A stretch of DNA of 64,000 bases, taken from the NCBI RefSeq assembly GCF_013155335.1, contig NZ_JABJQZ010000008.1:124001-188000 (forward strand). The letters are read 5' to 3'. The DNA comes from Nocardioides sp. zg-1230 (lineage in GTDB: Bacteria; Actinomycetota; Actinomycetes; Propionibacteriales; Nocardioidaceae). Below, one piece after another: positions 34,544-42,484 of this stretch (its first letter is position 1; each line of letters starts with the position of its first letter). The translations under genes and the position numbers were made by a program. The notes beneath the pieces are model-generated. The model had not been told where the DNA came from, did not search any database, and saw nothing but the letters and a program-made list of their open reading frames with translations.

Positions 34544-34786
34544 ATGACCGCCCAACCCCAGCCGCCCACCCAGACCGCCAGACCGCGCCGTGACCCCGGT
34601 GACGAGATGCTGACCCTGCAGGAAGCCTGCAGCCTCCTGCGCGTCCCCGAAGGAACCATGCGCTACTGGCGCCACCTCGGCTGCGGACCCAAGAGCTTCA
34701 AGGTCGGCCGCCACGTCCGCTACTGGCGCACCGACCTGACCCTCTGGCTCACCGAACAGACCAACCGTCCACAGGACGGGCGATGA
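34544..34786 (+). CDS. xis: Excisionase-like MerR/AlpA-type HTH protein
   Basis: 80 residues; GAGGAGGA lies before the ATG. A single winged helix-turn-helix: MLTLQEACSLLRVPEGTMRYWRHLGCGPKSF and then the wing KVGRHVRYWRTDLTLWL. This is the HTH_17 domain of excisionases and AlpA-type regulators. It sits 38 bases upstream of the integrase in the same direction, the usual xis-int arrangement in actinobacterial integrative elements. It would bend DNA at the attachment site and steer the integrase toward excision (family role). Confidence 0.85.
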   Translation: MTAQPQPPTQTARPRRDPGDEMLTLQEACSLLRVPEGTMRYWRHLGCGPKSFKVGRHVRYWRTDLTLWLTEQTNRPQDGR

Positions 34787-34824
34787 GCGTCGACAGTCGC
34801 CCGCCCACGTGGGCACGATGAGCC

Positions 34825-36237
34825 ATGGCCAGCATCGAGAAGCGGGTCCGTGACGGCCAGACATCATGGCGGGCGCACTATCGCACGCCGGCGGGCGCCC
34901 AGCGCAACAAGACGTTCGCCCGCAAGGTCGACGCCCAGAGGTTCCTGGCCGGGGTGGAGAACGCCAAGGTCGTCGGCACCTACGTCGACCCGGCACTCGC
35001 GCAGGGCACGGTCGGTCATTGGGCCCAGCGGTGGCTGGACGGTCAGACACACCTGAAGCCGACCATGCGGTCTCGCTACGCCGGGATCCTGAGCCGGCAC
35101 GTGGGGCCGAGGTGGGACCGGGTGAAGCTCGCCAACGTGTCGCACGGCGACGTCCAGGCGTGGGTCACCGAGCTGACGAGGGCCCACTCCCCCGCCACCG
35201 TCCACAAGATCCACCGCGTGCTCAGCCTGGTCCTCGACCTCGCGGTCAAGGACGGCCGCCTGGCCCGCAACGTGGCCGTGGGCGTCAACCTGCCCCGCAC
35301 TGCCAAGCACGAGCACCCCTACCTCACCCACGACCAGGTCGACGACCTCGCCACGGCAGCCGGCTACCCGAGCGACGTGAGCAAGTTCAGCAGTCTCGAC
35401 ACCCGCGCCAACGAGACCTATCGCCTGGTCGTCCTCTTCCTGGCCTACACAGGGGTCCGCTTCGGGGAGATGGCCACGCTGCGCGTCGCCCGGCTGGACC
35501 TGCGCCGCAACCGTGCCGTCATCGCCGAGTCCGTGACCCCCGTCCAGGGCCAGGGACTCGTGTGGGGCACGCCGAAGACCCACCAACGTCGCGAGGTGCC
35601 CATCCCGCGCTTCCTCACGACCGAGCTGGCCGTCCACGTCGCCGGCAAGGCGCCCGACGACCTGGTGTTCGCCGGCATCCGCAACGGCCAGCCGCTGCGG
35701 GTCAGCACGTTCCGGACTTCGTTCGGCGCGGCAGCCCGCTCGATCGGGGTCCCCGACCTGTATCCCCACCTGCTGCGGCACACCGCAGCCAGCCTGGCCA
35801 TCGCGAGCGGCGCTGACGTCAAGGTCGTCCAGCAGATGCTCGGACACAGCTCCGCGACGATGACGCTCGACACCTACGGCCACCTCTTCGAGGACCGGCT
35901 CAACGAGGTCGGCGAGCGACGGATCGCGCCCGGGAGACGGCGCGGCACCGTCGGGATCTGTTGCCCCGTGTTGCCCCAGCGTTGCCCGAGGCCGAATGTG
36001 AGGCAAATGCAGAAGCGGCCCCTCCCAGCGTTTCCGCTGGTCAGGGCCGCAATTCTGTGCTGTACCCCCGACCGGATTCGAACCGGCGCTACCGCCTTGA
36101 GAGGGCGACGTGCTAGGCCGCTACACAACGGGGGCTTGCAGGTGCTGCTCCGAGGAGCAACGGAGCTGAACTCTAGCCGGGGCCGGAGTGTCACTCCAAA
36201 TCCTCGCCCGGGGGCGAAGACCTTGCTGGGGTACTAG
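34825..36237 (+). CDS. int: Tyrosine site-specific integrase reading through attR
   Basis: Recombinase of the phage/ICE integrase family. N-terminal arm-binding domain (SIEKRVRDGQTSWRAHYRTP), SAM-like core-binding domain (about 60-150), then the catalytic domain with Arg I in YTGVRFGEMATLR, HLLRHTAA (H-x-x-R), GHSSATMT and nucleophile Tyr in LDTYGHLF. The conserved part ends near residue 370; the frame then continues through the arm-like repeats, a terminator hairpin, attR and the antisense of tRNA-Glu to a stop at 36235-36237. So about the last 45 codons belong to host DNA. In the excised circle the frame would instead run into the left end of the element and stop after about 37 different codons. 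Confidence 0.92.
   Translation: MASIEKRVRDGQTSWRAHYRTPAGAQRNKTFARKVDAQRFLAGVENAKVVGTYVDPALAQGTVGHWAQRWLDGQTHLKPTMRSRYAGILSRHVGPRWDRVKLANVSHGDVQAWVTELTRAHSPATVHKIHRVLSLVLDLAVKDGRLARNVAVGVNLPRTAKHEHPYLTHDQVDDLATAAGYPSDVSKFSSLDTRANETYRLVVLFLAYTGVRFGEMATLRVARLDLRRNRAVIAESVTPVQGQGLVWGTPKTHQRREVPIPRFLTTELAVHVAGKAPDDLVFAGIRNGQPLRVSTFRTSFGAAARSIGVPDLYPHLLRHTAASLAIASGADVKVVQQMLGHSSATMTLDTYGHLFEDRLNEVGERRIAPGRRRGTVGICCPVLPQRCPRPNVRQMQKRPLPAFPLVRAAILCCTPDRIRTGATALRGRRARPLHNGGLQVLLRGATELNSSRGRSVTPNPRPGAKTLLGY
35960..35987 (+). repeat. Helically phased GTTGCCC direct repeats (putative integrase arm sites)
   Basis: Three copies of GTTGCCC(C) start at 35960, 35970 and 35981, i.e. 10-11 bases apart, on one face of the helix. 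Two copies with the same phase lie at 6509-6526 inside the left end. Their position, 70-100 bases from attR, fits arm-type binding sites. They are also inside the extended integrase frame. Confidence 0.5.
36015..36050. terminator. Hairpin between integrase catalytic region and tRNA-Glu
   Basis: Sixteen-base arms (36015-36030 and 36035-36050, 13 of 16 paired) around TTTC. On the minus strand it follows the reconstituted tRNA-Glu, so the element seems to supply a replacement terminator for the tRNA transcript along with the 3' half. Confidence 0.6.
36057..36103. repeat. attR: element-supplied 3' half of tRNA-Glu(CTC)
   Basis: Matches 6353-6399 at 46 of 47 positions; the core 36064-36103 is identical. 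The repeat ends just past the anticodon, so strand exchange is expected in the anticodon loop. The mismatch (36063 against 6359) is the tRNA discriminator base. Confidence 0.9.
36063..36135 (-). tRNA. tRNA-Glu (anticodon CTC)
   Basis: 73 nt, 5' end at 36135. Acceptor GCCCCCG pairs with CGGGGGT (first pair G-U), D arm with TAGCGGCCTA, anticodon loop TCTCAA giving CTC, and T arm GCCGGTTCGAATCCGGT. No CCA is encoded. The 5' half is host sequence and the 3' half came with the element. Its discriminator is A73, whereas the displaced original half carries G73. Confidence 0.93.
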
Positions 36238-36297
36238 GACTCGAACCTAGAACAACTGAACCAGAATCAGCCGTGTTGCCAATTACACCATACCCCA
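36226..36297 (-). tRNA. tRNA-Gln (anticodon CTG)
   Basis: 72 nt, 5' end at 36297. Acceptor TGGGGTA pairs with TACCCCA, anticodon CTG in GATTCTGGTT, T arm CTAGGTTCGAGTCCTAG, discriminator G. No CCA encoded. It lies upstream of tRNA-Glu on the same strand and downstream of gltX, so glutamate-family tRNAs and GluRS are clustered. Confidence 0.93.
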
Positions 36298-36368
36298 TGG
36301 GGGTATCGGATCGTCTCCGACCACCCACGCGGTCCGGCCGTGTAGCTCTGCCGAACCGACCCCGAACG

Positions 36369-37376
36369 TTACACGCGGGGTGGCGGGCCGACCAATTCGG
36401 GGTCGCCGCCTGCGGGCGGCAGCGGCGCACCTCCGACCGGCGGTCCGGCGTCGACCAGGCCCATCGCCCGCGCCACCCAGGTCGCCAGCCCGAGGTAGAC
36501 CAGCGACTGCGTCAGCGTGGACAGGATCGTCCACCAGCTGCTGCCGCCCTCGGCGTTGAGCGCGGTGGTCAGGTCGCCGAAGGCGAGGGCGAGGCCGAAG
36601 GCCAGGAAGTTGTTGAGGACGTGCATCGCGATCGGCGCCTCGAGCCCTCCGGTGCGGATGACGAGGATGCCGGCGACGACGCCGAAGGCGAAGCGGTCGA
36701 AGAAGACCGGCCAGTCCTGCGACAGCCCGTGGAAGAGAGCGAAGATCAGCGCCGGCCCCAGCACCGCGAGCGTCTCGGAGGCCCGGCGCGCCCACACCAG
36801 CGAGCCGAACGCCTGCGTCAGGTAGCCGCGGAACAGGTACTCCTCGCCGGCGGCCTGGAGCGGTGTCAGCAGCAGGATGACCAGCAGGAAGTCGCGCGTC
36901 TGGGTGGTGAAGTCATTGACCGTGCCCTCCGGCATGTCACCGGCCTGCACGGGCAGCAGCAGGGCCACACCGAGCGACGCGACGAGCGCCACCACCGAGA
37001 GGCCGAGGCACACCAGGAGGTAGCCCCAGCGCAACCGGGGCGCCACCGAGGAGACCCAGCGCGGCTTGAGCCGGTGCAGCCACCACGTCACCAGGAACGT
37101 CAGCGGGATGGCCGCGGCGATGATGACGTTGAGCAGGGCCAGCCCCGCCGGTGTCGCCTCCTCCGTCACATCGAGGACTGCAGACGCCTCCCGCGAGGTG
37201 CTGCCCGTGGCCAGCAGCGTGACGAAGGCGATGCCGCCGGCGACCAGGGGCACCACGCCGAACACCAGGACGATGAGCAGCACGGCGCCCACCACCGAGC
37301 GCCACACGCCGGGACGGCCGACCCGGTGGAGCTGGTGGTAGCGGGGCCGGAAGTCGGGCGCCAGCGGTGCGGGCAC
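36369..37376 (-). CDS. CPBP (CAAX/type II) family intramembrane protease
   Basis: 335 residues, about eight membrane segments. The family motifs are present: EEYLFRGYL (motif 1 with the catalytic Glu pair), FALFHG (motif 2) and HVLNN (motif 3), which form the metal-dependent active site within the membrane. N- and C-terminal tails are Pro-rich. It starts four bases after gltX in the same direction, so it is co-transcribed. Known members process prenylated or bacteriocin-related substrates; the substrate here is unknown. Confidence 0.88.
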   Translation of the reverse strand: MPAPLAPDFRPRYHQLHRVGRPGVWRSVVGAVLLIVLVFGVVPLVAGGIAFVTLLATGSTSREASAVLDVTEEATPAGLALLNVIIAAAIPLTFLVTWWLHRLKPRWVSSVAPRLRWGYLLVCLGLSVVALVASLGVALLLPVQAGDMPEGTVNDFTTQTRDFLLVILLLTPLQAAGEEYLFRGYLTQAFGSLVWARRASETLAVLGPALIFALFHGLSQDWPVFFDRFAFGVVAGILVIRTGGLEAPIAMHVLNNFLAFGLALAFGDLTTALNAEGGSSWWTILSTLTQSLVYLGLATWVARAMGLVDAGPPVGGAPLPPAGGDPELVGPPPRV

Positions 37377-37380
37377 GGCG

Positions 37381-38859
37381 TCAGCCCAGGGCCGACTGCA
37401 GCCGCGCGAGGCTCCGCTCGCGGCCGAGCAGCTCCATCGACTCGAACAGCGGCGGGCTGACCCGCCGGCCGGTCACGGCGACGCGGACGGGACCGAAGGC
37501 CACCCGGGGCTTGAGCCCCATGCCCTCGATGAGCGCCACGCGGAGCGCCTCCTCGATGGCGGCGGTCGACCACTCGTGCAGGCCCGCGAGTGCGTCGTAC
37601 GACGCCTGCACGACGCCGCGGCCGGTCTCGTCGAGCACCTTGGCGACGTCGTCGGGATCGCGCTCAAAGTGCTCCTCGTCGACGAACAGGAAGCCGAGCA
37701 TCGGTGCGGCCTCGGTGAGCTTGTTGATCCGCTCCGCGACCAGCGGCATGGCCAGCTCGAGCAGCTGCGCGTCGGCGTCGTGGACGGGGTCGCCGACGAC
37801 GCCCGCCTCCTTGAGGAAGGGCAGCACGCGGTGGGTGATCTCGTCGATCGTGAGCAACCGCATCTGCGCGGTGTTGATCGCCTCGGCCTTCTTGAGGTCG
37901 AACCGCGCCGGGTTGGGGTTGACGTCCTTGATGTCGAACGCCTCGACCATCTCGGCCAGGCTGAACACGTCGCGGTCGGCGGCGATCGACCAGCCGAGGA
38001 GCGCGAGGTAGTTGAGCAGCCCCTCCGGCAGGAAGCCCTGCTCGCGGTAGAGCGCCATGTGGGCCTGCGGGTCGCGCTTGGAGAGCTTCTTGTTGCCCTC
38101 CCCCATGACGTAGGGCAGGTGGCCGAACCGGGGGGTCTCCTGGGCGACGCCGAGCTCCTTGAGGGCGTCGAACAGCGCGACCTGTCGCGGCGTGCTGGAG
38201 AGCAGGTCCTCACCGCGCAGCACGTGGGTGATCTCCATCGTGGCGTCGTCGACGGGCGCGGTCAGCGTGTAGAGCGGGTCGCCGTTGGCGCGGCACAGCG
38301 CGAAGTCGGGGACGTGCTCGGTCTCGAAGGTGATGTCGCCGCGGACCAGGTCGTCCCACGTGATCGAGCCGTCGGGCATCCGGAACCGGACGACCGAGGT
38401 GCGGCCCTCGGCCTCGAAGGCGGCCCGCTGCTCCTCGGACAGCTCGCGGCAGAAGCCGTCGTAGCCCATCACCTTCGAGCCGCTGGCCTTGCGGCGCGCC
38501 TCCACCTCGTCGTTCGTGCAGAAGCAGTCATAGGTGTACGACGACTCGCGCAGGCGGGCCAGCACGTCGGCGTAGATGCCGGAGCGCTCGGACTGCCGAT
38601 AGGGGCCGTAGGGTCCGCCGACCACGACGCCCTCGTCCCAGCTGAGGCCGAGCCACTGCATGAGGTCGATGAGCGAGTCGTAGGACTCCTCGGTGTTGCG
38701 CGCCTTGTCGGTGTCCTCGATGCGGAAGACGAATGTGCCGCCGTGGTGGCGCGCGAACGCCCAGTTGTAGAGGGCGGTGCGGGCGAGGCCGACGTGCGGC
38801 GAGCCCGTCGGGGACGGGGCCATGCGGACGCGGACGGGCCGGCTGTCGGGGGTGGTCAT
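37381..38859 (-). CDS. gltX: Glutamate-tRNA ligase
   Basis: Class I aminoacyl-tRNA synthetase of 492 residues, the normal length. HIGH region in APSPTGSPHVGLARTALYNWAFAR and KMSKS-equivalent KLSKRDPQAHM. It attaches glutamate to tRNA-Glu; in bacteria lacking GlnRS, as most actinobacteria do, it also charges tRNA-Gln for GatCAB amidation. Both cognate tRNA genes lie about 1-2.5 kb downstream on the same strand. It follows the FAH-family gene by seven bases in the same operon. Confidence 0.97.
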   Translation of the reverse strand: MTTPDSRPVRVRMAPSPTGSPHVGLARTALYNWAFARHHGGTFVFRIEDTDKARNTEESYDSLIDLMQWLGLSWDEGVVVGGPYGPYRQSERSGIYADVLARLRESSYTYDCFCTNDEVEARRKASGSKVMGYDGFCRELSEEQRAAFEAEGRTSVVRFRMPDGSITWDDLVRGDITFETEHVPDFALCRANGDPLYTLTAPVDDATMEITHVLRGEDLLSSTPRQVALFDALKELGVAQETPRFGHLPYVMGEGNKKLSKRDPQAHMALYREQGFLPEGLLNYLALLGWSIAADRDVFSLAEMVEAFDIKDVNPNPARFDLKKAEAINTAQMRLLTIDEITHRVLPFLKEAGVVGDPVHDADAQLLELAMPLVAERINKLTEAAPMLGFLFVDEEHFERDPDDVAKVLDETGRGVVQASYDALAGLHEWSTAAIEEALRVALIEGMGLKPRVAFGPVRVAVTGRRVSPPLFESMELLGRERSLARLQSALG

Positions 38860-38866
38860 CGGGTGC

Positions 38867-39679
38867 TCAATTCCTCTGGGCGACGGGGTTGGTCAGGGCG
38901 CCGATGCCGGCGATCGAGATCTCGACCTCGTCGCCGACCTCCATCGGCCCGACACCCTCGGGGGTGCCGGTCAGGATGACGTCGCCGGGCAGGAGCGTCA
39001 TCACGGACGAGACGTGGGCGACGAGGGTCGGCACGTCGAAGATCATGTCGGCGGTCGAGCCGTCCTGCACGACGTCGCCGTTGAGGAAGGTCTGCACCTC
39101 GCGGCCGTCGATGAAGGCCTGCGGGTCGAGGTCGGTCTCGATCCAGGGCCCGATCGGGCAGAACGAGTCGAACCCCTTCGCGCGGGTGAACTGCACGTCG
39201 GAGCGCTGCAGGTCGCGCGCGGTGACGTCGTTGGCGATGGTGTAGCCGAAGATCACGTCGGTCACCTGCTCGGCCGGTACGTCGCGGCAGATGCGCCCGA
39301 TGACCACCGCCAGCTCGCCCTCGTAGTGGAGGTTGCTGGTCTGCGGCGGGTAGAAGATCGGGTCGCCCGGGCCGACGACGGCCGTGTTGGGCTTGAGGAA
39401 CATCAGCGGCTCCGACGGCAGGTCGCTGCCCATCTCGGCGGCGTGCGCGGCGTAGTTGCGACCGATGCCGACCACCTTGCTGCGCGGGATGATCGGCGCG
39501 AGGAGGCGTACGTCGCTGAGCCGGTGCTGCTCCTCGAGCAGCTTGATCCCGACGTAGAGCGGGTCGCCGGCGAGGGCCACGACGACCGAGTCGTCGGCGG
39601 GCTGGCCGAACTCGTCCACCTCACCGGTGACGACGCCGAAGCGGGGCTCCTCGCCCGTGCTGAACCGACAGATGCGCAT
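38867..39679 (-). CDS. Fumarylacetoacetate hydrolase-family protein
   Basis: 270 residues. The FAH fold is clear from the central and C-terminal segments: VVGIGRNYAAHAAEMG, EPLMFLKPNTAVVGPGDPI, HYEGELAVVIGR (metal ligands Glu), TIANDVTARDLQ, FDSFCPIGPW and GDVILTGTPEGVGP. Members cleave or decarboxylate acylpyruvates and related 2,4-dioxo acids (FAHD1-like oxaloacetate decarboxylase or HpaG-type isomerase/decarboxylase); the substrate cannot be settled from sequence. It sits between the PLP decarboxylase and gltX genes, same strand. Confidence 0.9.
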   Translation of the reverse strand: MRICRFSTGEEPRFGVVTGEVDEFGQPADDSVVVALAGDPLYVGIKLLEEQHRLSDVRLLAPIIPRSKVVGIGRNYAAHAAEMGSDLPSEPLMFLKPNTAVVGPGDPIFYPPQTSNLHYEGELAVVIGRICRDVPAEQVTDVIFGYTIANDVTARDLQRSDVQFTRAKGFDSFCPIGPWIETDLDPQAFIDGREVQTFLNGDVVQDGSTADMIFDVPTLVAHVSSVMTLLPGDVILTGTPEGVGPMEVGDEVEISIAGIGALTNPVAQRN

Positions 39680-39727
39680 GCGCCGAGGCTATCCAACCGG
39701 CAGGAGCCGGGAACACGCCGGGAGCGG

Positions 39728-41089
39728 CTAGTGGCCGGCCGCCCGGTGCAGTGCGGCCAGGCTGGCGGCCACGTCGTCGAAGGTCGTGGACCAGTTGCTC
39801 ACGCTCACCCGGAGCACCGCCTGTCCGTGCCACCGGGAGCCGGTGGTCCAGGCCGTCCCCTCGGCGAGCATCGCGTCGACCACGGCCCGGGTGCGGTCGT
39901 CGTCGCCGAAGGAGGCGCACACCTGGGTGAACTCCACGTCGTTGAGCACCTGCGCGCCCTCGATGGCCGCGATCCCCTCGGCGAAGGCGGCCGCGTGGTC
40001 GCAGAAGCCGTCGACGAGCTCGGCGACACCGTCCCGGCCCAGCGACCGCAGGACCGCCCAGACCGGGAACGCGCGACCGCGTCGGCTGATCTCGGGCACC
40101 TTGTCGAACGGCTCTCCGGCCGCGTCGTGGATGAGGTAGTCGCCGTGCATGCCCATGGCGGCACGCAGCGCCGCGCGGTCGCGGACGATCGCGAGCCCGC
40201 AGTCGTAGGGCACGTTGAGGGTCTTGTGGGCGTCGGTCGCCCAGGAGTCGGCGCGGTCGGCCCCCGCGAGGAGGTGGCGGCGCCGCGGCGACGCTCCCGC
40301 GAACAGGCCGAACGCTCCGTCGACGTGCACCCACGCGCCCGCGTCGTGGGCGGCCGCGATCGCCGCGTCGAAGGGGTCGAACGCGCCGGAGTGCACGTTG
40401 CCGGCCTGCAGGCAGACCATCGTGGGACGTCCGTCGCCGGCGTCGAGGGCGGCCGCGAGCGCAGCGGCCTCGATGCGCCCCTGGTCGTCGACCGCCACGG
40501 GCTCGGGCGCCCCGAGCCCGAGGTAGCGGAGGCTGAGGTCGATGGTGTCGTGGCGCTCGGCCCCGACGAGGACGCGTACTCCGGGCGAGCCCACCAGGCC
40601 ACGCTCGGCGACGTCCCAGCCCGCCCGTCGCAGCACCTCGTCGCGCCCGGCGGCGAGGCAGGTGAAGTTGGCCATGGTGCCGCCGGTGACGAAGCCGACG
40701 GCGCTGCCGGCCGGGAGGCCGAGCAGGTCGACCACCCACTCCTCCGCCACGTCCTCGACCGCGGAGTGCGCCGGCGTCAGCACCCGCAGGCCGGAGTTCT
40801 GGTCCCACGCGCTGACCAGCCAGTCCACCGCCAGGGCCGCCGGGTGGGTGCCGCCGATGACGAAGCCGAAGAACCGTCCCCCCGGCATCGCCGTCAGTCC
40901 CGGCTCGCACGCCTCGGCCAGCTCGTCGACGACCGCGGCGGGGTCGGTCGGCCCGTCCTGGAGGCGCCGGTCGAGGCGGGCGCGCACCTGCTCGACGGTC
41001 ATGGCCGGCGGGACCGGCCGGGCGGCGAGGGAGTCGAGCCACCCGAGCGCGTGCGCGTACGCCCTCTCGAGGCCGGCGGTGCGGTCCAT
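39728..41089 (-). CDS. PLP-dependent group II decarboxylase/aminotransferase-fold enzyme
   Basis: 453 residues with start at 41089 (MDRTAGLERAYAHALGWL). The fold-type I PLP site is visible: GFVTGGTMANFTCLAAGRD (phosphate binding), HVDGAFGLFAG (Asp pairing with the pyridine N) and the Schiff-base lysine in DSWATDAHKTLNVPYDCG. PGGRFFGFVIGGTHPAALAVDWL and WDQNSG match the glutamate/aromatic-amino-acid decarboxylase family (PF00282). The natural substrate, an aromatic or other amino acid, is not determined. First gene of the minus-strand run leading through the FAH gene, gltX and the protease. Confidence 0.88.
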   Translation of the reverse strand: MDRTAGLERAYAHALGWLDSLAARPVPPAMTVEQVRARLDRRLQDGPTDPAAVVDELAEACEPGLTAMPGGRFFGFVIGGTHPAALAVDWLVSAWDQNSGLRVLTPAHSAVEDVAEEWVVDLLGLPAGSAVGFVTGGTMANFTCLAAGRDEVLRRAGWDVAERGLVGSPGVRVLVGAERHDTIDLSLRYLGLGAPEPVAVDDQGRIEAAALAAALDAGDGRPTMVCLQAGNVHSGAFDPFDAAIAAAHDAGAWVHVDGAFGLFAGASPRRRHLLAGADRADSWATDAHKTLNVPYDCGLAIVRDRAALRAAMGMHGDYLIHDAAGEPFDKVPEISRRGRAFPVWAVLRSLGRDGVAELVDGFCDHAAAFAEGIAAIEGAQVLNDVEFTQVCASFGDDDRTRAVVDAMLAEGTAWTTGSRWHGQAVLRVSVSNWSTTFDDVAASLAALHRAAGH

Positions 41090-41183
41090 CTCGGCAGTGT
41101 CCACCCGGCATCGTCCGCGCGTCGAGTGCCGTCGGGCCGCGTGGAAGCGGTCCGGACCGCTCCCCCGCACTAGCCTTGGCGCA

Positions 41184-42041
41184 GTGCGCGTGCTGTCGAC
41201 CTCCGAGTGGCGTCCCCTCGCCGAGGCGCACGCCGCCCGCATCGACGACTTCGTCCAGCCGCACCTCGCGCGTCGCGCCGACCAGGTGAAGCACCCGGTC
41301 CACGACTTCCTCTTCACCTACTACTCCCAGCGACCCGCCCAGCTGGGCCGCTGGCACCCCGGCTTCGGAATCGCGCTCGAGGGCGCCGAGGAGCATGTCG
41401 GGCTGAAGGGGTACGGAGGCGAGCCGGTCGCCGTCGCGGCGTCGTACGTCGTCTCGCAGCGCCCGCTGCTCACCCAGCTGCACACGCTGTTGAGCGCGAC
41501 GGCCGCACGCGCGCCGCAGCTCGGCTGCTTCGGCCTGCACGAGTGGGCGATGGTGCATCGGTCGGTGGAGCACGGGACCCGGCATGACTGGCCGCTGCGT
41601 CTCGGCCCCGAGGGCACCGACGCGGTCGTGGAGTCGCACCGGATCGCCTGCTCGCACTTCGACGCGTTCCGCTTCTTCACCCCCACCGCCCGTCCGCTCA
41701 ACACGCTGCAGCCGGCGCGTGACGACCGGCCCGCCTTCGAGCAGCCCGGCTGCCTGCACGCCGGGATGGACCTCTACAAGCACGCCTTCCGGCTCACGCC
41801 GATGGTCGCCAGCGACCTGGTCGCCGACTGCTTCGAGCTGGCCCGCGACATCCGGGTGCTCGACATGCGGGCGGCGCCGTACGACCTCGCCGACCTCGGC
41901 TTCGACCCGGTCCGGATCGAGACGACAGAGGGCAAGGCGGCGTACGTCGAGGCGCAGCGGGGTTTCGCCGAGCGGGGCGCTCCCCTGCGCGCGCGGCTCG
42001 TCGCCGAGTGCGAGCGGCTGCTGGCGGTCGCGCCGGCCTGA
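41184..42041 (+). CDS. Conserved protein often labelled 3-methyladenine DNA glycosylase
   Basis: 285 residues, GTG start. Regions such as HPVHDFLFTYYSQRPAQLGRWHPGFG, LGCFGLHEWAMVHR, SHRIACSHFDAFRFFTPTARPLN and QPGCLHAGMDLYKHAFRLTPM are strongly patterned, rich in His and aromatic residues, and recall a family common in Actinobacteria that databases tend to name 3-methyladenine DNA glycosylase. I see no helix-hairpin-helix or other confirmed glycosylase motif, so that function is unproven; the conserved histidines could equally bind metal. Single gene, divergent from the decarboxylase. Confidence 0.7.
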   Translation: MRVLSTSEWRPLAEAHAARIDDFVQPHLARRADQVKHPVHDFLFTYYSQRPAQLGRWHPGFGIALEGAEEHVGLKGYGGEPVAVAASYVVSQRPLLTQLHTLLSATAARAPQLGCFGLHEWAMVHRSVEHGTRHDWPLRLGPEGTDAVVESHRIACSHFDAFRFFTPTARPLNTLQPARDDRPAFEQPGCLHAGMDLYKHAFRLTPMVASDLVADCFELARDIRVLDMRAAPYDLADLGFDPVRIETTEGKAAYVEAQRGFAERGAPLRARLVAECERLLAVAPA

Positions 42042-42050
42042 CCGGGCGGG

Positions 42051-42476
42051 TCAGGAGCCCTGGGCGACGGCGAGGTCGACGTCCTCGGGGTCAGGGTCCA
42101 CCGGTGGGTCCTCCGGGTCGACGCATGCCCACTCCGTGACGTCGCCGTGCTCGTTGCTCGCTCGGACGCAGGGACGGTCCGGTTCCTCGACGCGGACCAC
42201 GACGCTGACCCCGGATGACGGGGCGAAGAGCTCGCCGGCCACCTCGGTCGACTGGCCGGGAGCCAGCTCGAGGGCCCGACCCTGACCGGTGGACAGCACG
42301 CTCTGGTACTGCAGCCACTCCATCCGGGCCCGGTCGTCGAACATCGGCCGGGTGCGATCGACCCGGTCGTCGATCTCGAGCGCGACGGGGAACGCAGCGA
42401 CGAAGAGGGCCGCGAGACCGGCGAAGACCGCGTTGGTCCTGGTGGCCCATCGCGGCTGGGGCGACGTCGTCGACAT
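42051..42476 (-). CDS. Hypothetical single-span membrane protein
   Basis: 141 residues. One membrane anchor near the N-terminus (NAVFAGLAALFVAAFPVALEI) with the rest outside. The exposed part contains an acidic/aromatic stretch (RARMEWLQYQSVLSTGQGRALEL), two cysteines (CVRASNEHG, WACVDPED) that could pair, and a Pro/Asp-rich tail. I do not recognise the family. It follows the sulfotransferase gene after eight bases, so the two are probably co-transcribed. Confidence 0.65.
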   Translation of the reverse strand: MSTTSPQPRWATRTNAVFAGLAALFVAAFPVALEIDDRVDRTRPMFDDRARMEWLQYQSVLSTGQGRALELAPGQSTEVAGELFAPSSGVSVVVRVEEPDRPCVRASNEHGDVTEWACVDPEDPPVDPDPEDVDLAVAQGS

Positions 42477-42484
42477 GCCGGGGC

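Larger units (their letters stand above)
6400..36103. mobile_element. tRNA-Glu-integrated mobilizable element (putative IME), about 29.7 kb
   Basis: Bounded by the attL/attR copies of the tRNA-Glu 3' half. The right end holds relaxase (31632-34313), excisionase-like HTH protein (34544-34786) and tyrosine integrase (34825-36237), the integrase abutting the tRNA as usual. The rest is cargo with no essential housekeeping genes. I see no VirB4/TraG-like ATPase, coupling protein or other type IV secretion genes, and no replication initiator. Transfer would therefore need a helper conjugative element, or the missing functions have been lost. That the full 29.7 kb moves as one unit is inferred from the repeats. 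Confidence 0.82.

Noticed and set aside
38777..41173. A 798-codon plus-strand open frame
   Set aside because: It lies opposite gltX, the FAH-family gene and the PLP decarboxylase, which all have clear motifs; the composition is that of an antisense shadow.
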